This document shows, piece after piece, positions 54,124-63,677 of a stretch of DNA of 64,000 nt. Below the pieces are notes generated by a model, which saw only the letters and a list, made by a program, of their open reading frames with translations, searched no databases and had not been told where the DNA came from. Origin of the DNA: UBA6623 sp965238125 (GTDB taxonomy: Bacteria; Acidobacteriota; Terriglobia; Bryobacterales; UBA6623); the NCBI GenBank assembly GCA_965238125.1, contig OZ250179.1, forward strand, positions 1,550,001-1,614,000. The letters run 5' to 3'. A program made the translations under genes and the position numbers. Each line of letters starts with the position of its first letter. Position 1 is the stretch's first letter.

Positions 54124-55122
54124 TCAGCAGCTGGGCTTCCGGACCTTGTCTTCGGCTGCCGGAAGAACCTCCCGAACCGCGTTAACGACAAGCCCCGGCT
54201 GGTTGCCGATGCCGTGGCCCGAATCCTCGGCGATGACGTGACATGCCCGGGTAGAGAGCGTGACCAGGTCGCTCTGCAATTCGCGGTTGATTTCAGCTCG
54301 AACTCCCGATCCCTTGCCCGGCGACACGACCACCAGCGGGATGGTCAGCTCCCGTCGGGTAGCGGCGACTTCAAGTCCGCTTTCCATGGTGTGTTCGAGT
54401 TCGTCCGCCATGGCGTAGAAGCGGCTGGTGCGATAGATCGTCGCGCGCACAAACTCGCGCACGTGCGGATGGGCCCGCTCCGGTGGAGGCCCGAGGGTCA
54501 CGCCCATCCATCGAAGGATCCCTAAAGACGCCGCGATGGGGCCGAGCTTAAGCATGATGTAGGGCGGCTTGCCCGAGGGCAATCCGGCCGCCGCGTAGCG
54601 CTCGCCTTGGTTTTCATGGGATGCACTCACCAGCACGAGGCCGGCGACCAGATCCGGGTGCTCCGAGGCGACGATTCGTGTGTTGAATCCGCCGAACGAC
54701 AGGCCGACCAGGATGACCGGAGGGCCAATCCCGCTGTTCCGGATCAGTTCAGCAAGCTCCGTTGCGGTCTGACCGCTCGTCCGCGGAGTCGGCCCCGGAT
54801 CGCTGTAGCCCATTCCCGCTCGGTCGTATGTGCAGGTCTGCGCGAACTTCGCGACTTCCGGCGCAACATCAGCCCAGCTGAAGGCACCGCCTCCCAGTCC
54901 GGAATCAAACAGCACAGTGGGAGTCCCAGGTTCAACCGAATCGGTGCACCAGATGTGAAGGCGGTGTCCGCCGACATCCACGAGCCTTCCCGGCGCAGGG
55001 GTCGCGGCGAGATCGCCGCGAGTCGCAAGCCACTGATACGACGCGCCGAAAAGGGCGGTGAGCAACAGCAACCCCAAGACGCTAAGGAGGACTCTCTTTA
55101 TCCTGCTGAGCGGGCGTGCCAT
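54124..55122 (-). CDS. Membrane-anchored alpha/beta hydrolase
   Basis: A 332-residue hydrolase. An N-terminal helix (VLLSVLGLLLLTALFGASYQ) anchors it or acts as a signal. The catalytic domain starts VDVGGHRLHIWCTD and has the oxyanion region FDSGLGGG, the nucleophile elbow LVGLSFGGFN (Ser), an acid around LVVVSPGKG, and His in AEDSGHGIGNQPG. The substrate is unknown. The ATG at 55122 was chosen because the hydrophobic helix follows; 51 upstream codons have no similarity. Confidence 0.85.
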   Translation of the reverse strand: MARPLSRIKRVLLSVLGLLLLTALFGASYQWLATRGDLAATPAPGRLVDVGGHRLHIWCTDSVEPGTPTVLFDSGLGGGAFSWADVAPEVAKFAQTCTYDRAGMGYSDPGPTPRTSGQTATELAELIRNSGIGPPVILVGLSFGGFNTRIVASEHPDLVAGLVLVSASHENQGERYAAAGLPSGKPPYIMLKLGPIAASLGILRWMGVTLGPPPERAHPHVREFVRATIYRTSRFYAMADELEHTMESGLEVAATRRELTIPLVVVSPGKGSGVRAEINRELQSDLVTLSTRACHVIAEDSGHGIGNQPGLVVNAVREVLPAAEDKVRKPSC

Positions 55123-55398
55123 CGAGGAAGTGTAGACACCGCTTACCAATGGAATGTTCCCGCGCGTACTGTATTTCCGCGGATGGGGATTGTCGGAGCA
55201 GTAGCGATTCCCGCTAGCTTCGGCGGCTGACGAAGTGGCGTGACAACGACGTAGCTTGTGCACCTGGGCCGCCAAGCCCGGCAGCGTGGGGTGTGCCCGC
55301 CTTGATGCTCGGCGGCCGTCGCCTGGATAGGGTATGCTGGCATCGCTGACGCGTTAGAAGCTGTTCACCACCAATTCTTTTGGGGGGGGAAGTCTCCT
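55123..55398. other. Divergent intergenic region
   Basis: Separates the divergent hydrolase and FecR-like genes. It should hold both promoters; I see no certain element. Just before the FecR-like start is a G-rich run that may serve as a ribosome binding site. Confidence 0.35.
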
Positions 55399-56195
55399 TT
55401 GCTGCGCACTTGCTACAGAAACTGCTTGACCGGACGCAAGCGGTTCACAAGACGACATGTCCTGTTGGTTGTCACGTGCACATTTCTGCCGGCAGACATA
55501 CCCGTCGCTACCCAGGCGCGGGACGATGAGTCCCGGCTGCCTGTCTTAATCCGCCGCAGCCCGAATCTTTCTATCCGTGCCGGAATGATCACTTGGGTCG
55601 AGGGACAGGCCAGCGTGCAAAACGCAGAGCCTGGCGAACCGCAAAGACTTCCAATGCCGCTGTATGTGGGGCAGGGCGTTGCGACGAAAGAAGGGCGAGT
55701 CGAGGTTGCGTTAGAACCGAACCGCATTCTCAGGGTCGATCAGTTTAGTCAGGTCGAATTCCCCACGTCCGATGCCACTGGTGTCGAGTCCAACCTACTT
55801 TCAGGTTCCGTGATTGTCGAAGTGCTCAAAGGAGCTGGAAAGAAGGTCGTTCTGCAGTGCGGTCTGGCCCGAATAGAACTCATGAAAAAGGCATTTATCG
55901 CGCGGACATGAGTTCGGACGGGCTCGGGGAGATAAGAGTGTTCCGTGGCAAGGCTGTGGTGTCGTTGGGGGGCACGCGGCACCAGATTCGTGCGAAGGAC
56001 CTTTTTCAATCGAGTACGGATCCTCTGGTGACCGTATTCAACCACTCCCACCGAGATGCTTTCGACGAGTGGAGTCGCGAACGGGCGAGGCAGATCCGTG
56101 TCGCAAAGCGGCGCGCTCCGCCGCCCGACGACGATCGAGCTCAGGCGCTGATCATTTTCGGCCCGCGAACCAGCGGTCCAGGCGAAGTCCGTTAG
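55399..56195 (+). pseudogene. Secreted FecR-like domain protein, single-base frameshift
   Basis: A protein of about 265 residues once one A is restored in the A5 run at 55884-55888 (797 bases, one short of 266 codons). Signal sequence VLLVVTCTFLPADIPVATQA is followed by a FecR-like region: GMITWVEGQASVQNAEPGEP, VATKEGRVEVAL, LRVDQFSQVEFP, then LLSGSVIVEVL; beyond the break EIRVFRGKAVVSLGG and HRDAFDEWSRERARQ. Bryobacterales genomes carry many such FecR-like exported proteins, function unknown. The start codon is TTG at 55399. Confidence 0.7.
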
Positions 56196-56569
56196 ATCCG
56201 GCAGAGCTCCGGGAGCCGCCGCCTGGAACACCTGGAAGATGTCCGCGTTCGCGATTTCCGGATTCTTCCGGAAAAGCCCCTTTTGGAAAGCGTGGCTTCC
56301 GTTGAATCAATCTCCGTTTCCCGCTTTCCATGCCAACCTTGTCGCGGGTCAGGTCATGTAACACGGCCGGGGTCCGCGAGTCGTGGCACGTCTACTGTGC
56401 GCTAGGAGGAGAGCAGCTCACCCCCTGATGGCGAGGCGGTCACAGTTCAACTTCCGACAATTGGGGATTGTCGGAAGCTACGCGGTCTTCGGGCCAGTTG
56501 TCGCGACCGGGTTCTTGAGGCGGGCTCCTCGACCAGCTACATTAGTATCCTGGACACGACACTCGCACC
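56196..56569. other. Intergenic with perfect 11-bp hairpin
   Basis: No gene is supported. CTTCCGACAAT (56451-56461) and ATTGTCGGAAG (56467-56477) are perfect inverted repeats around a 5-base loop. No T-run follows, so it is not a typical intrinsic terminator. A shorter version (CGACAA/TTGTCG) occurs near 13968. Confidence 0.5.
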
Positions 56570-56993
56570 ATGATCGATCTACTCCAGGCGCACGTGAAAG
56601 ACGACGCCCTCTCCCACTCTTTCCGAAACGCCAAGCCGTTTCGCCATCTAGTGATCGACAACCTGTTGACCTCCGATTTCTGCCGCGACCTCGCCGATAC
56701 ATTCCCCGGCTTTCGCGGTGACAAGGCGATCAGCGAGCTGGGAACCGCGGGCGCCAAGGCGGTCCACACGAACCTTCCCGAGTTGGGCGATCCCTATAAG
56801 CGCTTCGACAACTTGATTCGGTCGGACGAATTTTTGAACCTGGTCGGACGTTGGACCGGCATCCCCAACCTGCTCTACGATCCCGAGTACGTGGGTGGCG
56901 GAACGCACGAGAACCGTCACGGCCAGGAACTCGATCCCCACGTCGATTTCAACTACCACCCGACCACGGCGCTGCATCGGCGGCTGAATTTGA
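56570..56993 (+). pseudogene. 2-oxoglutarate/Fe(II) oxygenase, 5' part (split by IS1380)
   Basis: N-terminal 141 residues of a 2OG-Fe(II) dioxygenase. Typical features are FRHLVIDNLLTSDFCRDLAD and the first iron ligands His124 and Asp126 in LDPHVDFNYHP. The reading frame runs into IS1380 after RRLNL. The second iron-binding His and the oxoglutarate-binding part are on the other side of the insertion. These enzymes hydroxylate small molecules or proteins; the target is unknown. Confidence 0.85.
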
Positions 56994-58659
56994 CCAGGAT
57001 TTCCATTTTGGCCCTGGCACGGTCACAGGATACACCCCCGCTGCGCCGAATACCACGTCTTTTCGCGCTGAACCCTGCACATCACCTCCGCCGGTAGGCG
57101 CCAGGGCTCGTCCGTCCGCTCACAGACGTTGATTGAGCGGACTGAACGGCGCTCCGGCCGACACTGCTCCCTGCGAAACCTTTTTGGAGCCAAAAACTGT
57201 TGATCCTCGCCCGGGCAACGCTACCCACCCGGCACAGGCAGCGCCCAGATCCTATGCAGCATGTCACCGAACAGCCGCCGGTTCAGATGCCCCTCCGCCA
57301 GCAGCAACCAGTAGTAGCGAGCATGCTTGACCAGCCGACCGCCGGTCTTCATCAACCTGTGTTGCAAACTCGTTAGCGACCAGCTTTTGATTCGCTGCGG
57401 CAGCCCTAGCCGCCGCCACAGGTTGCCCAGGTTGTAGGCCGGCACGCTGAGTTGCAGCCGTACCTCGTTGGCTCGGAAGCGGTGACACGACAAGCGGGTC
57501 CAGTGCGTGGCCTGTTTGCCTTCTTTGATCCACTGCTCCGCCGTGCCGCGCTTGTTGTAGAACCGCACGACCGAGCGGCTCGGCAAGCTCATGCTCGTCA
57601 CGACAAATCCGACGCGCGGGAATAGTTCGCCCTGGTGATGCTCGACCTTGGCGACAACTCGCCTTGCCTTCGACCAGCTCTCGGCCTGATAGCGAAAACT
57701 CTTGTAGCGCACTAGGGGTTTGGCGTTCGGCCTGCCCGGTGGCCGAAACAGGATGTCCTCGATCTCCAGCTCCAGGCTCTTGTTCGCCGGGATGCGAATC
57801 ACGTAGTCCACGCCGCGCTCCTCCATCGCCTCGTAGATCTCGGGCTTGGCGAAGGCGGCGTCGGCGCGGAACGTCACCTGTTTGCCCTCCGCCTGTTGTC
57901 GTTCGATCTCCGGCAGTAGCAGCTCGTCCCAGTCCTCGGCGCTGTGCACGTTGCCGGGACGCAGCTTCGCGCCTAGGCAGTCGCCGTGCTGGTTGAACAG
58001 CAACAGCGGGTGATAGCAGAGGGACTCAAAATGGCCGTTGTAGGCACTGCCTTCCTGTTGGCCGTGGACGGGGCTCTCCGTGGAGTCCATGTCGAGCACC
58101 ACGCGGTCTGAACCGTCGGGAGCTTCGGCTTGCGCGACCAGCTCCCGGTTCACTGCCATCAGCCCCAGCAAGTTCTCTTCGCTCGCCAGCATCTCCGTCT
58201 CGAAGCCATGCAGCGTCGAGGTCAAGGCTGCTCCGCGATCCCAGTTCCTCTTCGAGCCGATCAAGCGAAAGGTCGGATCGGCGGATACTCGAACGGCGTC
58301 ATTGAGGTCCTCGTAGCCAGCGAGTCGGCTGTAGACCGACTGCCGCAGCAGATCGGCCAGCGCGAACTTCTTGTTCAAGCCTTGTCGCGAGTCGCTGAGA
58401 TGCTCGTCGATCAGCTTCCCGAGTCCGAGTCGTTCATCCAGTTCGCGAACGAGAATCAGACCGCCATCCGAGGTGACTCGCGATCCTTGGAAATCGACTT
58501 TGAGAAATCCATTGAACGTGAGCTGAAACGGCTTGTTTTCTTTTTCACCCATCGGGTGTTGACCTCCATGGCGTCCTTATCGGGCTCTAGCCCCTATCAA
58601 TAAAGACGCTGAAGGTCGCTGGATGGTCTGAAGCTCATACATCAAATTGAAAATGCGGG
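56994..58659 (-). mobile_element. IS1380-family element, copy 6 (intact)
   Basis: A 1666-base element with direct repeat TTTGA on both sides (56989-56993, 58660-58664). It disrupts the oxygenase gene: removing the IS and one TTTGA joins RRLNL to ILFLNRDW in frame. Nearly identical to copies 1, 3 and 4. Confidence 0.95.
57221..58552 (-). CDS. IS1380-family transposase
   Basis: Intact 443-residue transposase, same catalytic motifs and sequence as copy 1 (VVLDMDST, FRADAAFAKPEIYE, YNKRGTAEQWIKEGK). Confidence 0.93.
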   Translation of the reverse strand: MGEKENKPFQLTFNGFLKVDFQGSRVTSDGGLILVRELDERLGLGKLIDEHLSDSRQGLNKKFALADLLRQSVYSRLAGYEDLNDAVRVSADPTFRLIGSKRNWDRGAALTSTLHGFETEMLASEENLLGLMAVNRELVAQAEAPDGSDRVVLDMDSTESPVHGQQEGSAYNGHFESLCYHPLLLFNQHGDCLGAKLRPGNVHSAEDWDELLLPEIERQQAEGKQVTFRADAAFAKPEIYEAMEERGVDYVIRIPANKSLELEIEDILFRPPGRPNAKPLVRYKSFRYQAESWSKARRVVAKVEHHQGELFPRVGFVVTSMSLPSRSVVRFYNKRGTAEQWIKEGKQATHWTRLSCHRFRANEVRLQLSVPAYNLGNLWRRLGLPQRIKSWSLTSLQHRLMKTGGRLVKHARYYWLLLAEGHLNRRLFGDMLHRIWALPVPGG

Positions 58660-59299
58660 TTTGATTCTGTTCCTCAACCGCGACTGGGATGATCGTTGGG
58701 GCGGCGTGCTCGATTTTCACCGCGACCCGTGGGATCCGGACACTGACCAAGTCCGCTCGGTTCCCCCGGCCTTCAATCGCTACGTCTTGTTCGAGACGAA
58801 CGAGTATTCCTGGCACGGTTTTCGTCGGATCGTCCTGCCCGAGGGCAAACGTCACGTTTCACGCCAATCGATTGCCGTCTATTTCTACACGCGTGAACGC
58901 CCGCCCGAGGAAACGGCGCCCGACCACAGCACCGTCTATGTTCCACGACCGATGCCGGCTCACATCCAAGCCGGGCACACCCTCAACGACGAGGACTATT
59001 CGAATCTGCGAACCCTGTACATGCGCAACACGCATCAAATAAGGTTTCTCTACGATCTTCTCGCCAACCGTGCGCATGTTCCCGCCAAGCCCGATGAGCA
59101 GGTCGAAACTCTGTTGACCGAAATCGCCCGCCGCCGCCAGGAGATTGCCCGCCTCAAGCAGCAGAGCGACGATCAAGAAGAAGAAATCGAGCTGCACAAG
59201 AAGATTCTCGGAGAGGTCGAGGTCTCGCCGAGTTTCCGAATTGGGCGCTGGATGACGTGGCCTCTGCGAATATTGCGGGGTCTCGGACGCGGCTGTTGA
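58660..59299 (+). pseudogene. 2-oxoglutarate/Fe(II) oxygenase, 3' part
   Basis: Continues the split gene: LILFLNRDWDDRWGGVLDFH, then NEYSWHGFRRIVLPEGKRHV with the distal iron His and SRQSIAVYFYTRE. After the oxygenase fold comes a linker and a coiled coil (LLTEIARRRQEIARLKQQ) ending SPSFRIGRWMTWPLRILRGL, a tail found in proteins of glycan-modification clusters. This part has no start of its own. Confidence 0.85.
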
Positions 59300-59366
59300 A
59301 ATCCGAGATTCCGATCGGCGCCGCCGGGCCCCATCCCGCGGCCCTCGGACCCGCGGCAACCCGCCG

Positions 59367-60131
59367 TTACTCCGCTTGCTGCTCCCCGCGAAACGGGTTG
59401 AAGTCCACACCCTCGTCGTAGACGTCGACCCCTTCGGCGCGCTTCAGTGAATTGACGACCCAGTAGGTCAGCGGCGTCGCGGCGGCTTCGTAGATGACTT
59501 TCACCAAATATCCGGTGAACATCAAGTTCAACATCGTCGAGAAGGAATGAATCCCGATGAAGATTATGGTGATGACGACGACGGTATCGATCAACTGCCC
59601 GACAACGGTTGAGCCGACCGTGCGTGTCCACAAGTACTTGCCGCCCGTCCAAATTTTCATCTTGGACATTACAAAGGCGTTAGCGAATTCCCCGCACCAA
59701 TAAGCAACCAGGCTGGCCGCGAACGCGCGCACTGTGAAGTTGAATACCTTCTCTAAAGCCTCTTGGTTCTTGAACTCTGGGGCCGGGGGAAGACTGGTCG
59801 TGATCTGTCCCATGATCACTAACAATGCGGAGGAGAAAAACCCGATCCAAATTGCGCGGCGCGAGGCGCCATAGCCGTAGACCTCAACGAAGATATCCCC
59901 GAAGATGTAAGTGATTGGGAAGAGGATCATCGCCCCGCTAATGAAAAACGGCCCGACCACTAGCTCGCCGATCGTAAACGGCCCGATCGCGCAGATCTTC
60001 TGCGCCACAAGATTCGAGACCAACAAGACGACCACGAAGGCATGGACTAGTAAGTCGTAGTAGCGGAATTCCTGCCGGTGAACCAAAGTTTTGGTGATGG
60101 TCCCCGCCGGGCCGGAGTGGGTCTTGGACAT
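59367..60131 (-). CDS. yhhQ: Queuosine precursor transporter (YhhQ/Vut_1 family)
   Basis: A 254-residue inner-membrane protein with about six helices. The family hallmark FPITYIFGDIFVEVYGY is present, as are LVSNLVAQKICAIGPF and the later GQLIDTVVVITIIFIG with FTGYLVKVIYEAAATPLTYW. Members import queuine precursors (preQ0/preQ1) for tRNA modification. ATG 60131 gives the usual start (MSKTHSGPAGTI); an upstream ATG (60200) would add 23 polar residues. No other queuosine genes are visible. Confidence 0.92.
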   Translation of the reverse strand: MSKTHSGPAGTITKTLVHRQEFRYYDLLVHAFVVVLLVSNLVAQKICAIGPFTIGELVVGPFFISGAMILFPITYIFGDIFVEVYGYGASRRAIWIGFFSSALLVIMGQITTSLPPAPEFKNQEALEKVFNFTVRAFAASLVAYWCGEFANAFVMSKMKIWTGGKYLWTRTVGSTVVGQLIDTVVVITIIFIGIHSFSTMLNLMFTGYLVKVIYEAAATPLTYWVVNSLKRAEGVDVYDEGVDFNPFRGEQQAE

Positions 60132-60424
60132 AGGCGCCTTCAGAATTCCTTGCTTCACCGGGGGAAGCCGGCAACTCGGTCCCGGGCATTCCCGAGCCAT
60201 GCAAGGTACCAGTGTAAGCCACCGGTCAAGACGTTGTGGGCGCGCCTCGCACGCGGGTAACGGAACAAGAGATCGAATGAAGAAGCGGTGTTGGAGAGAA
60301 GTGAGGAGACGCTAAGCAGCGCCAAAGTGCATAGGATGGCGGAATGGATCGGAGCGGGGATTGACAACAAAGGGGTGCGCCCCCCGCAGCGATGCTTTAG
60401 TGACCGCGAGTCGCCGCAAAAAAG

Positions 60425-60458
60425 GCCCGGGAGCCGGACAACCAAACGGCTCCCGGGC
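60425..60458 (-). terminator. Rho-independent terminator
   Basis: GCCCGGGAGCC and GGCTCCCGGGC form a perfect 11-bp stem with a 12-base loop. On the minus strand it is followed by CCTTTTTTGCGG, the T-run needed for intrinsic termination. It lies 46 bases after the stop of the phage-tail-like gene. Confidence 0.88.
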
Positions 60459-60503
60459 GTCGCGCATTGGAAGAGAGCATTGTCCCTTACCGCGCGAATC
60501 CGT

Positions 60504-62879
60504 CTAATGAACGGCCGTGTGCTGATACGTCAGCGAAACCGTCACGTCGGCAACGCCGCTGCCCACGGTGCTGAAACTGACCCGAAACTGATCGCCTGCC
60601 GCGGCCGTCGTCGACGTCGGTGTACCGCCGACTTCGCTGCGGCGCCCGGTCGAAATCGATGGGTCGGTCGAGTAGATATCACTGAAAGTCGCCGAACCCA
60701 AGTGGCAGTTCGAGATGCAACGTTCAATGTTGTAGTCGGTCGCCCCGCCGGTGGAATTGATCGAGATTCGCGAATCCACCAGCGACACGTTCGACACGCC
60801 TTCGGGAATCGACAACACGATCGACTGCGTACCCGTCGGAGGCGTCCCGGCGAAATGCCATTGCAACGAATCGTTGACTCGGGCGCACTCTTTGGGAATC
60901 CACTGGCTGCTTGCGTTTTCCCAAACCAGGCACTGCCCGTCGACCGGTGCGCCGGCGGAAACAACGCGTCCGCGAATTCCCGAAACAACGGAATTGGGAA
61001 AGCTTCCCGTCAGATCGCCGCCCGCGGACGAACCGTCGGTGCGGTACCAAGCCAGCAGATTGTCGCCGCTTTGCGGTACCGCTCCTCCCAAGAAAGTAAT
61101 CGTGGCGGAGCTCAGCGTGTAATCCGAACCTGATTCCTGAACGATGCCGTTCTTGGTCAACACCAAGCTCGAAGCCGGAGACGGCGCCGCGGCCAGAGTG
61201 AACGTATCATTCGATCCGTTGATTGTTCCCGAAGGCGTTTCGGCGTCCTGGAATGCCGCGAATGACCCGCCGGCGCTCGGCGTTTCGAGTGAAACGACAG
61301 TGCCGTTGTCTTTCTTGGCCGAGACTTCGCCGGTTGAAGAGTCGACGAAAATCCGCACTTCACCCGTGGCGCCCGGCGCCGGCGCTGTGACCTCGGCGAA
61401 CTCGACGTAGCGAGTATTCATTTCGAGGTTGCCGTTTTGGTCGACGCTGCTGAGTACGGTTCCGCTATTGTCTTCCCACTCCTGCAGCGGCGTCGTCCCC
61501 TGTCCCTGGCCGGCTTTGACCGTGAGGGTCGTCGCGCCGGTCGTCGGGGTTGTATCGCTGACCTGCAGGGTCGTGTTGAGGAACGTTCCGCCGTTCCGCA
61601 GGATTTGAAACGCGGTGTCACGAAAATTACCCGAGTCGTCATAGCGACTGACGTTCAGCGCCGTGGCAAAGCCGGAAAAGGCGAATCGATTGAGTCCGTC
61701 GACCTGAAAGAACTGGCTCACGACGGTTCCCCCAAGCTTGGTGGCTAAGCCCATTTCGCGGAAGAAGCCGCTGCCGTCCGGGGTCACGTGGGCCAACAGA
61801 TCGCCGTTCCCATCGCGCCATTCCTGGATCGCGGCCGCTTGGCCGGTGATGCCGCGGACGATCAAGACCGGCGTGCCGGCTTGGGTGCTGAGAATCTGGT
61901 CGTTGGTGTCCTTGAGCGCTCCGATGCTCGCCGGCGTCACCGGATCCGAGCCCCCGCTCGCATGGGTCGAGGCATGGGCCAATGGCGTTCGCGCATCCGA
62001 GAGCCGCGCGTCGTTTCCTTCGGTGATCGTCCCGGCCGCGGAGCCGTAGACCGGCTGAACCTCGGTGCGCGTTTGCGAGGCGTTGTCGAACACGGTCAGA
62101 CCGTTCGAAAAGTTAGCCGTATTGCGCTGCGTAACTGAAGTCCCCGAATCCTGAAAGATCTCGTACATCGAGGCTGCCCCGGCGCCTTGCCCCGCGGCCG
62201 ACCAAAACAGATTGCCTCCGCCGTCGGTCGTCAACTGTTGCCCTGATACGCCGTCCGCGACCGGCAGCGTGTAGCTTGAACTCGACGTCAGCGTCGGGAT
62301 GTCGAAACTGATCGAGTTGGTCCCGGTCTCGTCTTGGAAGGTCAGCAATGGATTGGTCGATCCGGCGCTGCTTTTTTGCAGGATCTGCTCAGCCGTAAAG
62401 ATATTCACCTGGTCGATGTCGGCCTTCGAATCCAAAGCCGAATTGAGTCCCGAAATCTGCGAGATCGAGATCACCGTACCTGCCGGCGGAAGCTGACCGA
62501 TGCGGATATCGCTAACCGTCACCGGAGTCGCGCTTTCGGGTACAACCCAATGCTCCACGAAGCGCGTGCCGTTGTTGAGTAGATACGTCGCTTTGTACGT
62601 CGTGCCGGGGGGTACGGCGTTTTCGTTCGGCACGAGGTCGACGACCAGCACCCCTTGGACGATTTTGATTTTCACGGAATTGGTCGCCAGCGTCGTGCCG
62701 TCCGATGCCGTGAAGCCGGTCCAACTAAGCGTCACCGAGCCGTGGACCTTGCTTCCGTCGGCGTTGAACAGTGTGTCTTGAATTGTGGTCTTGGGAATTG
62801 CCGTCAGATTGGGCGCCGACAGCGCCAACAGCATTCCGCAAATGAACAGACGAATTCCCCTACGATTGATTTTTCGCAT
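60504..62879 (-). CDS. Large secreted protein with phage tail-fibre-like repeats
   Basis: A 791-residue exported protein. Signal peptide: LFICGMLLALSAPNLTA. N-terminal domain (about 28-120) is beta-rich (VHGSVTLSWTGFTASDGTTL, VKIKIVQGVLVVDL). The middle holds sequence found in phage tail fibres and tail-associated structural proteins: NDARLSDARTPLAHASTHAS, GGSDPVTPASIGAL and the GTTPLQEWEDNSGTVLSSVD type block. The C-terminal half repeats beta-strand units (TFTLAAAPSPASSLVLTKNG). No phage genes are nearby and it has a Sec signal, so it is a surface or exported protein that shares tail-fibre sequence. An AAGGA box precedes the ATG; a strong terminator follows. Confidence 0.75.
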   Translation of the reverse strand: MRKINRRGIRLFICGMLLALSAPNLTAIPKTTIQDTLFNADGSKVHGSVTLSWTGFTASDGTTLATNSVKIKIVQGVLVVDLVPNENAVPPGTTYKATYLLNNGTRFVEHWVVPESATPVTVSDIRIGQLPPAGTVISISQISGLNSALDSKADIDQVNIFTAEQILQKSSAGSTNPLLTFQDETGTNSISFDIPTLTSSSSYTLPVADGVSGQQLTTDGGGNLFWSAAGQGAGAASMYEIFQDSGTSVTQRNTANFSNGLTVFDNASQTRTEVQPVYGSAAGTITEGNDARLSDARTPLAHASTHASGGSDPVTPASIGALKDTNDQILSTQAGTPVLIVRGITGQAAAIQEWRDGNGDLLAHVTPDGSGFFREMGLATKLGGTVVSQFFQVDGLNRFAFSGFATALNVSRYDDSGNFRDTAFQILRNGGTFLNTTLQVSDTTPTTGATTLTVKAGQGQGTTPLQEWEDNSGTVLSSVDQNGNLEMNTRYVEFAEVTAPAPGATGEVRIFVDSSTGEVSAKKDNGTVVSLETPSAGGSFAAFQDAETPSGTINGSNDTFTLAAAPSPASSLVLTKNGIVQESGSDYTLSSATITFLGGAVPQSGDNLLAWYRTDGSSAGGDLTGSFPNSVVSGIRGRVVSAGAPVDGQCLVWENASSQWIPKECARVNDSLQWHFAGTPPTGTQSIVLSIPEGVSNVSLVDSRISINSTGGATDYNIERCISNCHLGSATFSDIYSTDPSISTGRRSEVGGTPTSTTAAAGDQFRVSFSTVGSGVADVTVSLTYQHTAVH

Positions 62880-63265
62880 TCCAAACGTTCCTTTCCAAAG
62901 GAGGCGGCCGGAAGAGTTTTTCCTTCTTGAAAAGACCGGCCCGTCAGTGAGGTAGTATCCGCGTACAGAATAACGCTGAAGTCGCCGACTTTCGCCTGCC
63001 GAAAATACTAAGTTATTGAAACAGAAGCCATTAAATTTTTGTTTCCTACGTGACAGATTGAGGGCGCTGTCTCATATGGTGGCCTTGGCGCTCGAAAATG
63101 GGCAAGGTCATCGGCGCTTATCAGGGCGAGGATTATTGTGTTGTTTTGGTGCGGCTGCGGCTATACTTGAGATGCAAGCGTCGGACCCGCACCCTCGCGA
63201 TGAGGGAGGAACGCGATGAACCTACTCCCGCCGGACAGTGCTGTAGTGCGACCGCTATCGAGGCT
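62880..63265. other. Intergenic, promoter region for divergent genes
   Basis: About 385 bases between the tail-fibre-like gene and the kinase gene, transcribed away from each other. The frame of the kinase is open upstream to 63098, but has no similarity. I see no RNA gene or repeat. Confidence 0.4.
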
Positions 63266-63675
63266 ATGAGCTTTCGAGTCGGAGATACGGTAGGGTCCTA
63301 CGAGATTGTCTCGCTGCTCGGCACAGGCGGTGTGGGTCGTGTTTTCAAAGTCAAACACCGTGTGACGGGCCGCGTCGAGGCCATGAAAGTGCTGCTTCAC
63401 GACAGCGGCGCTGCGGACCAAACCAAACCCTTCGAACGGGAAATCAAGGTCCACGCCAGCCTCCAGCACCCCAATATCGCTTCGGTCCACAACGCTTTTT
63501 GGGCTCAGAACACGCTGGTTCTCGTCATGGAACTTGTCCCCGGCGATTCGCTGGGGCATCTGCAAGCTAGAGGGTTGGTTCCGCTTCGAGCGGGACTCGA
63601 TTACATCTGTCAGGCGCTCGATGCCCTCGAGTACGCTCATGAACACGGTGTTACGCACCGCGACATCAGCCCATC
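63266..63675 (+). pseudogene. Ser/Thr protein kinase interrupted by IS630
   Basis: N-terminal 136 residues of a Hanks-type kinase (PknB-like). Start MSFRVGDTVGSYEIVSLLG, Gly-rich loop GTGGVGRVFKVKH, catalytic Lys in EAMKVLL, alpha-C Glu in FEREIKVHASLQHPNI, hinge VLVMELVPGDSL, and the start of the catalytic loop GVTHRDISPS. The IS630 TA insertion falls directly after HRDISPS, before the conserved Asn, DFG and the rest of the C-lobe. The gene is cut in its active site and cannot give an active kinase; the remaining part lies beyond the window. Confidence 0.88.
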
Positions 63676-63677
63676 TA

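Noticed and set aside
56451..56477. Intrinsic terminator for the FecR-like gene
   Set aside because: The hairpin is perfect but has no T-run on either side and lies over 250 bases after the stop codon.
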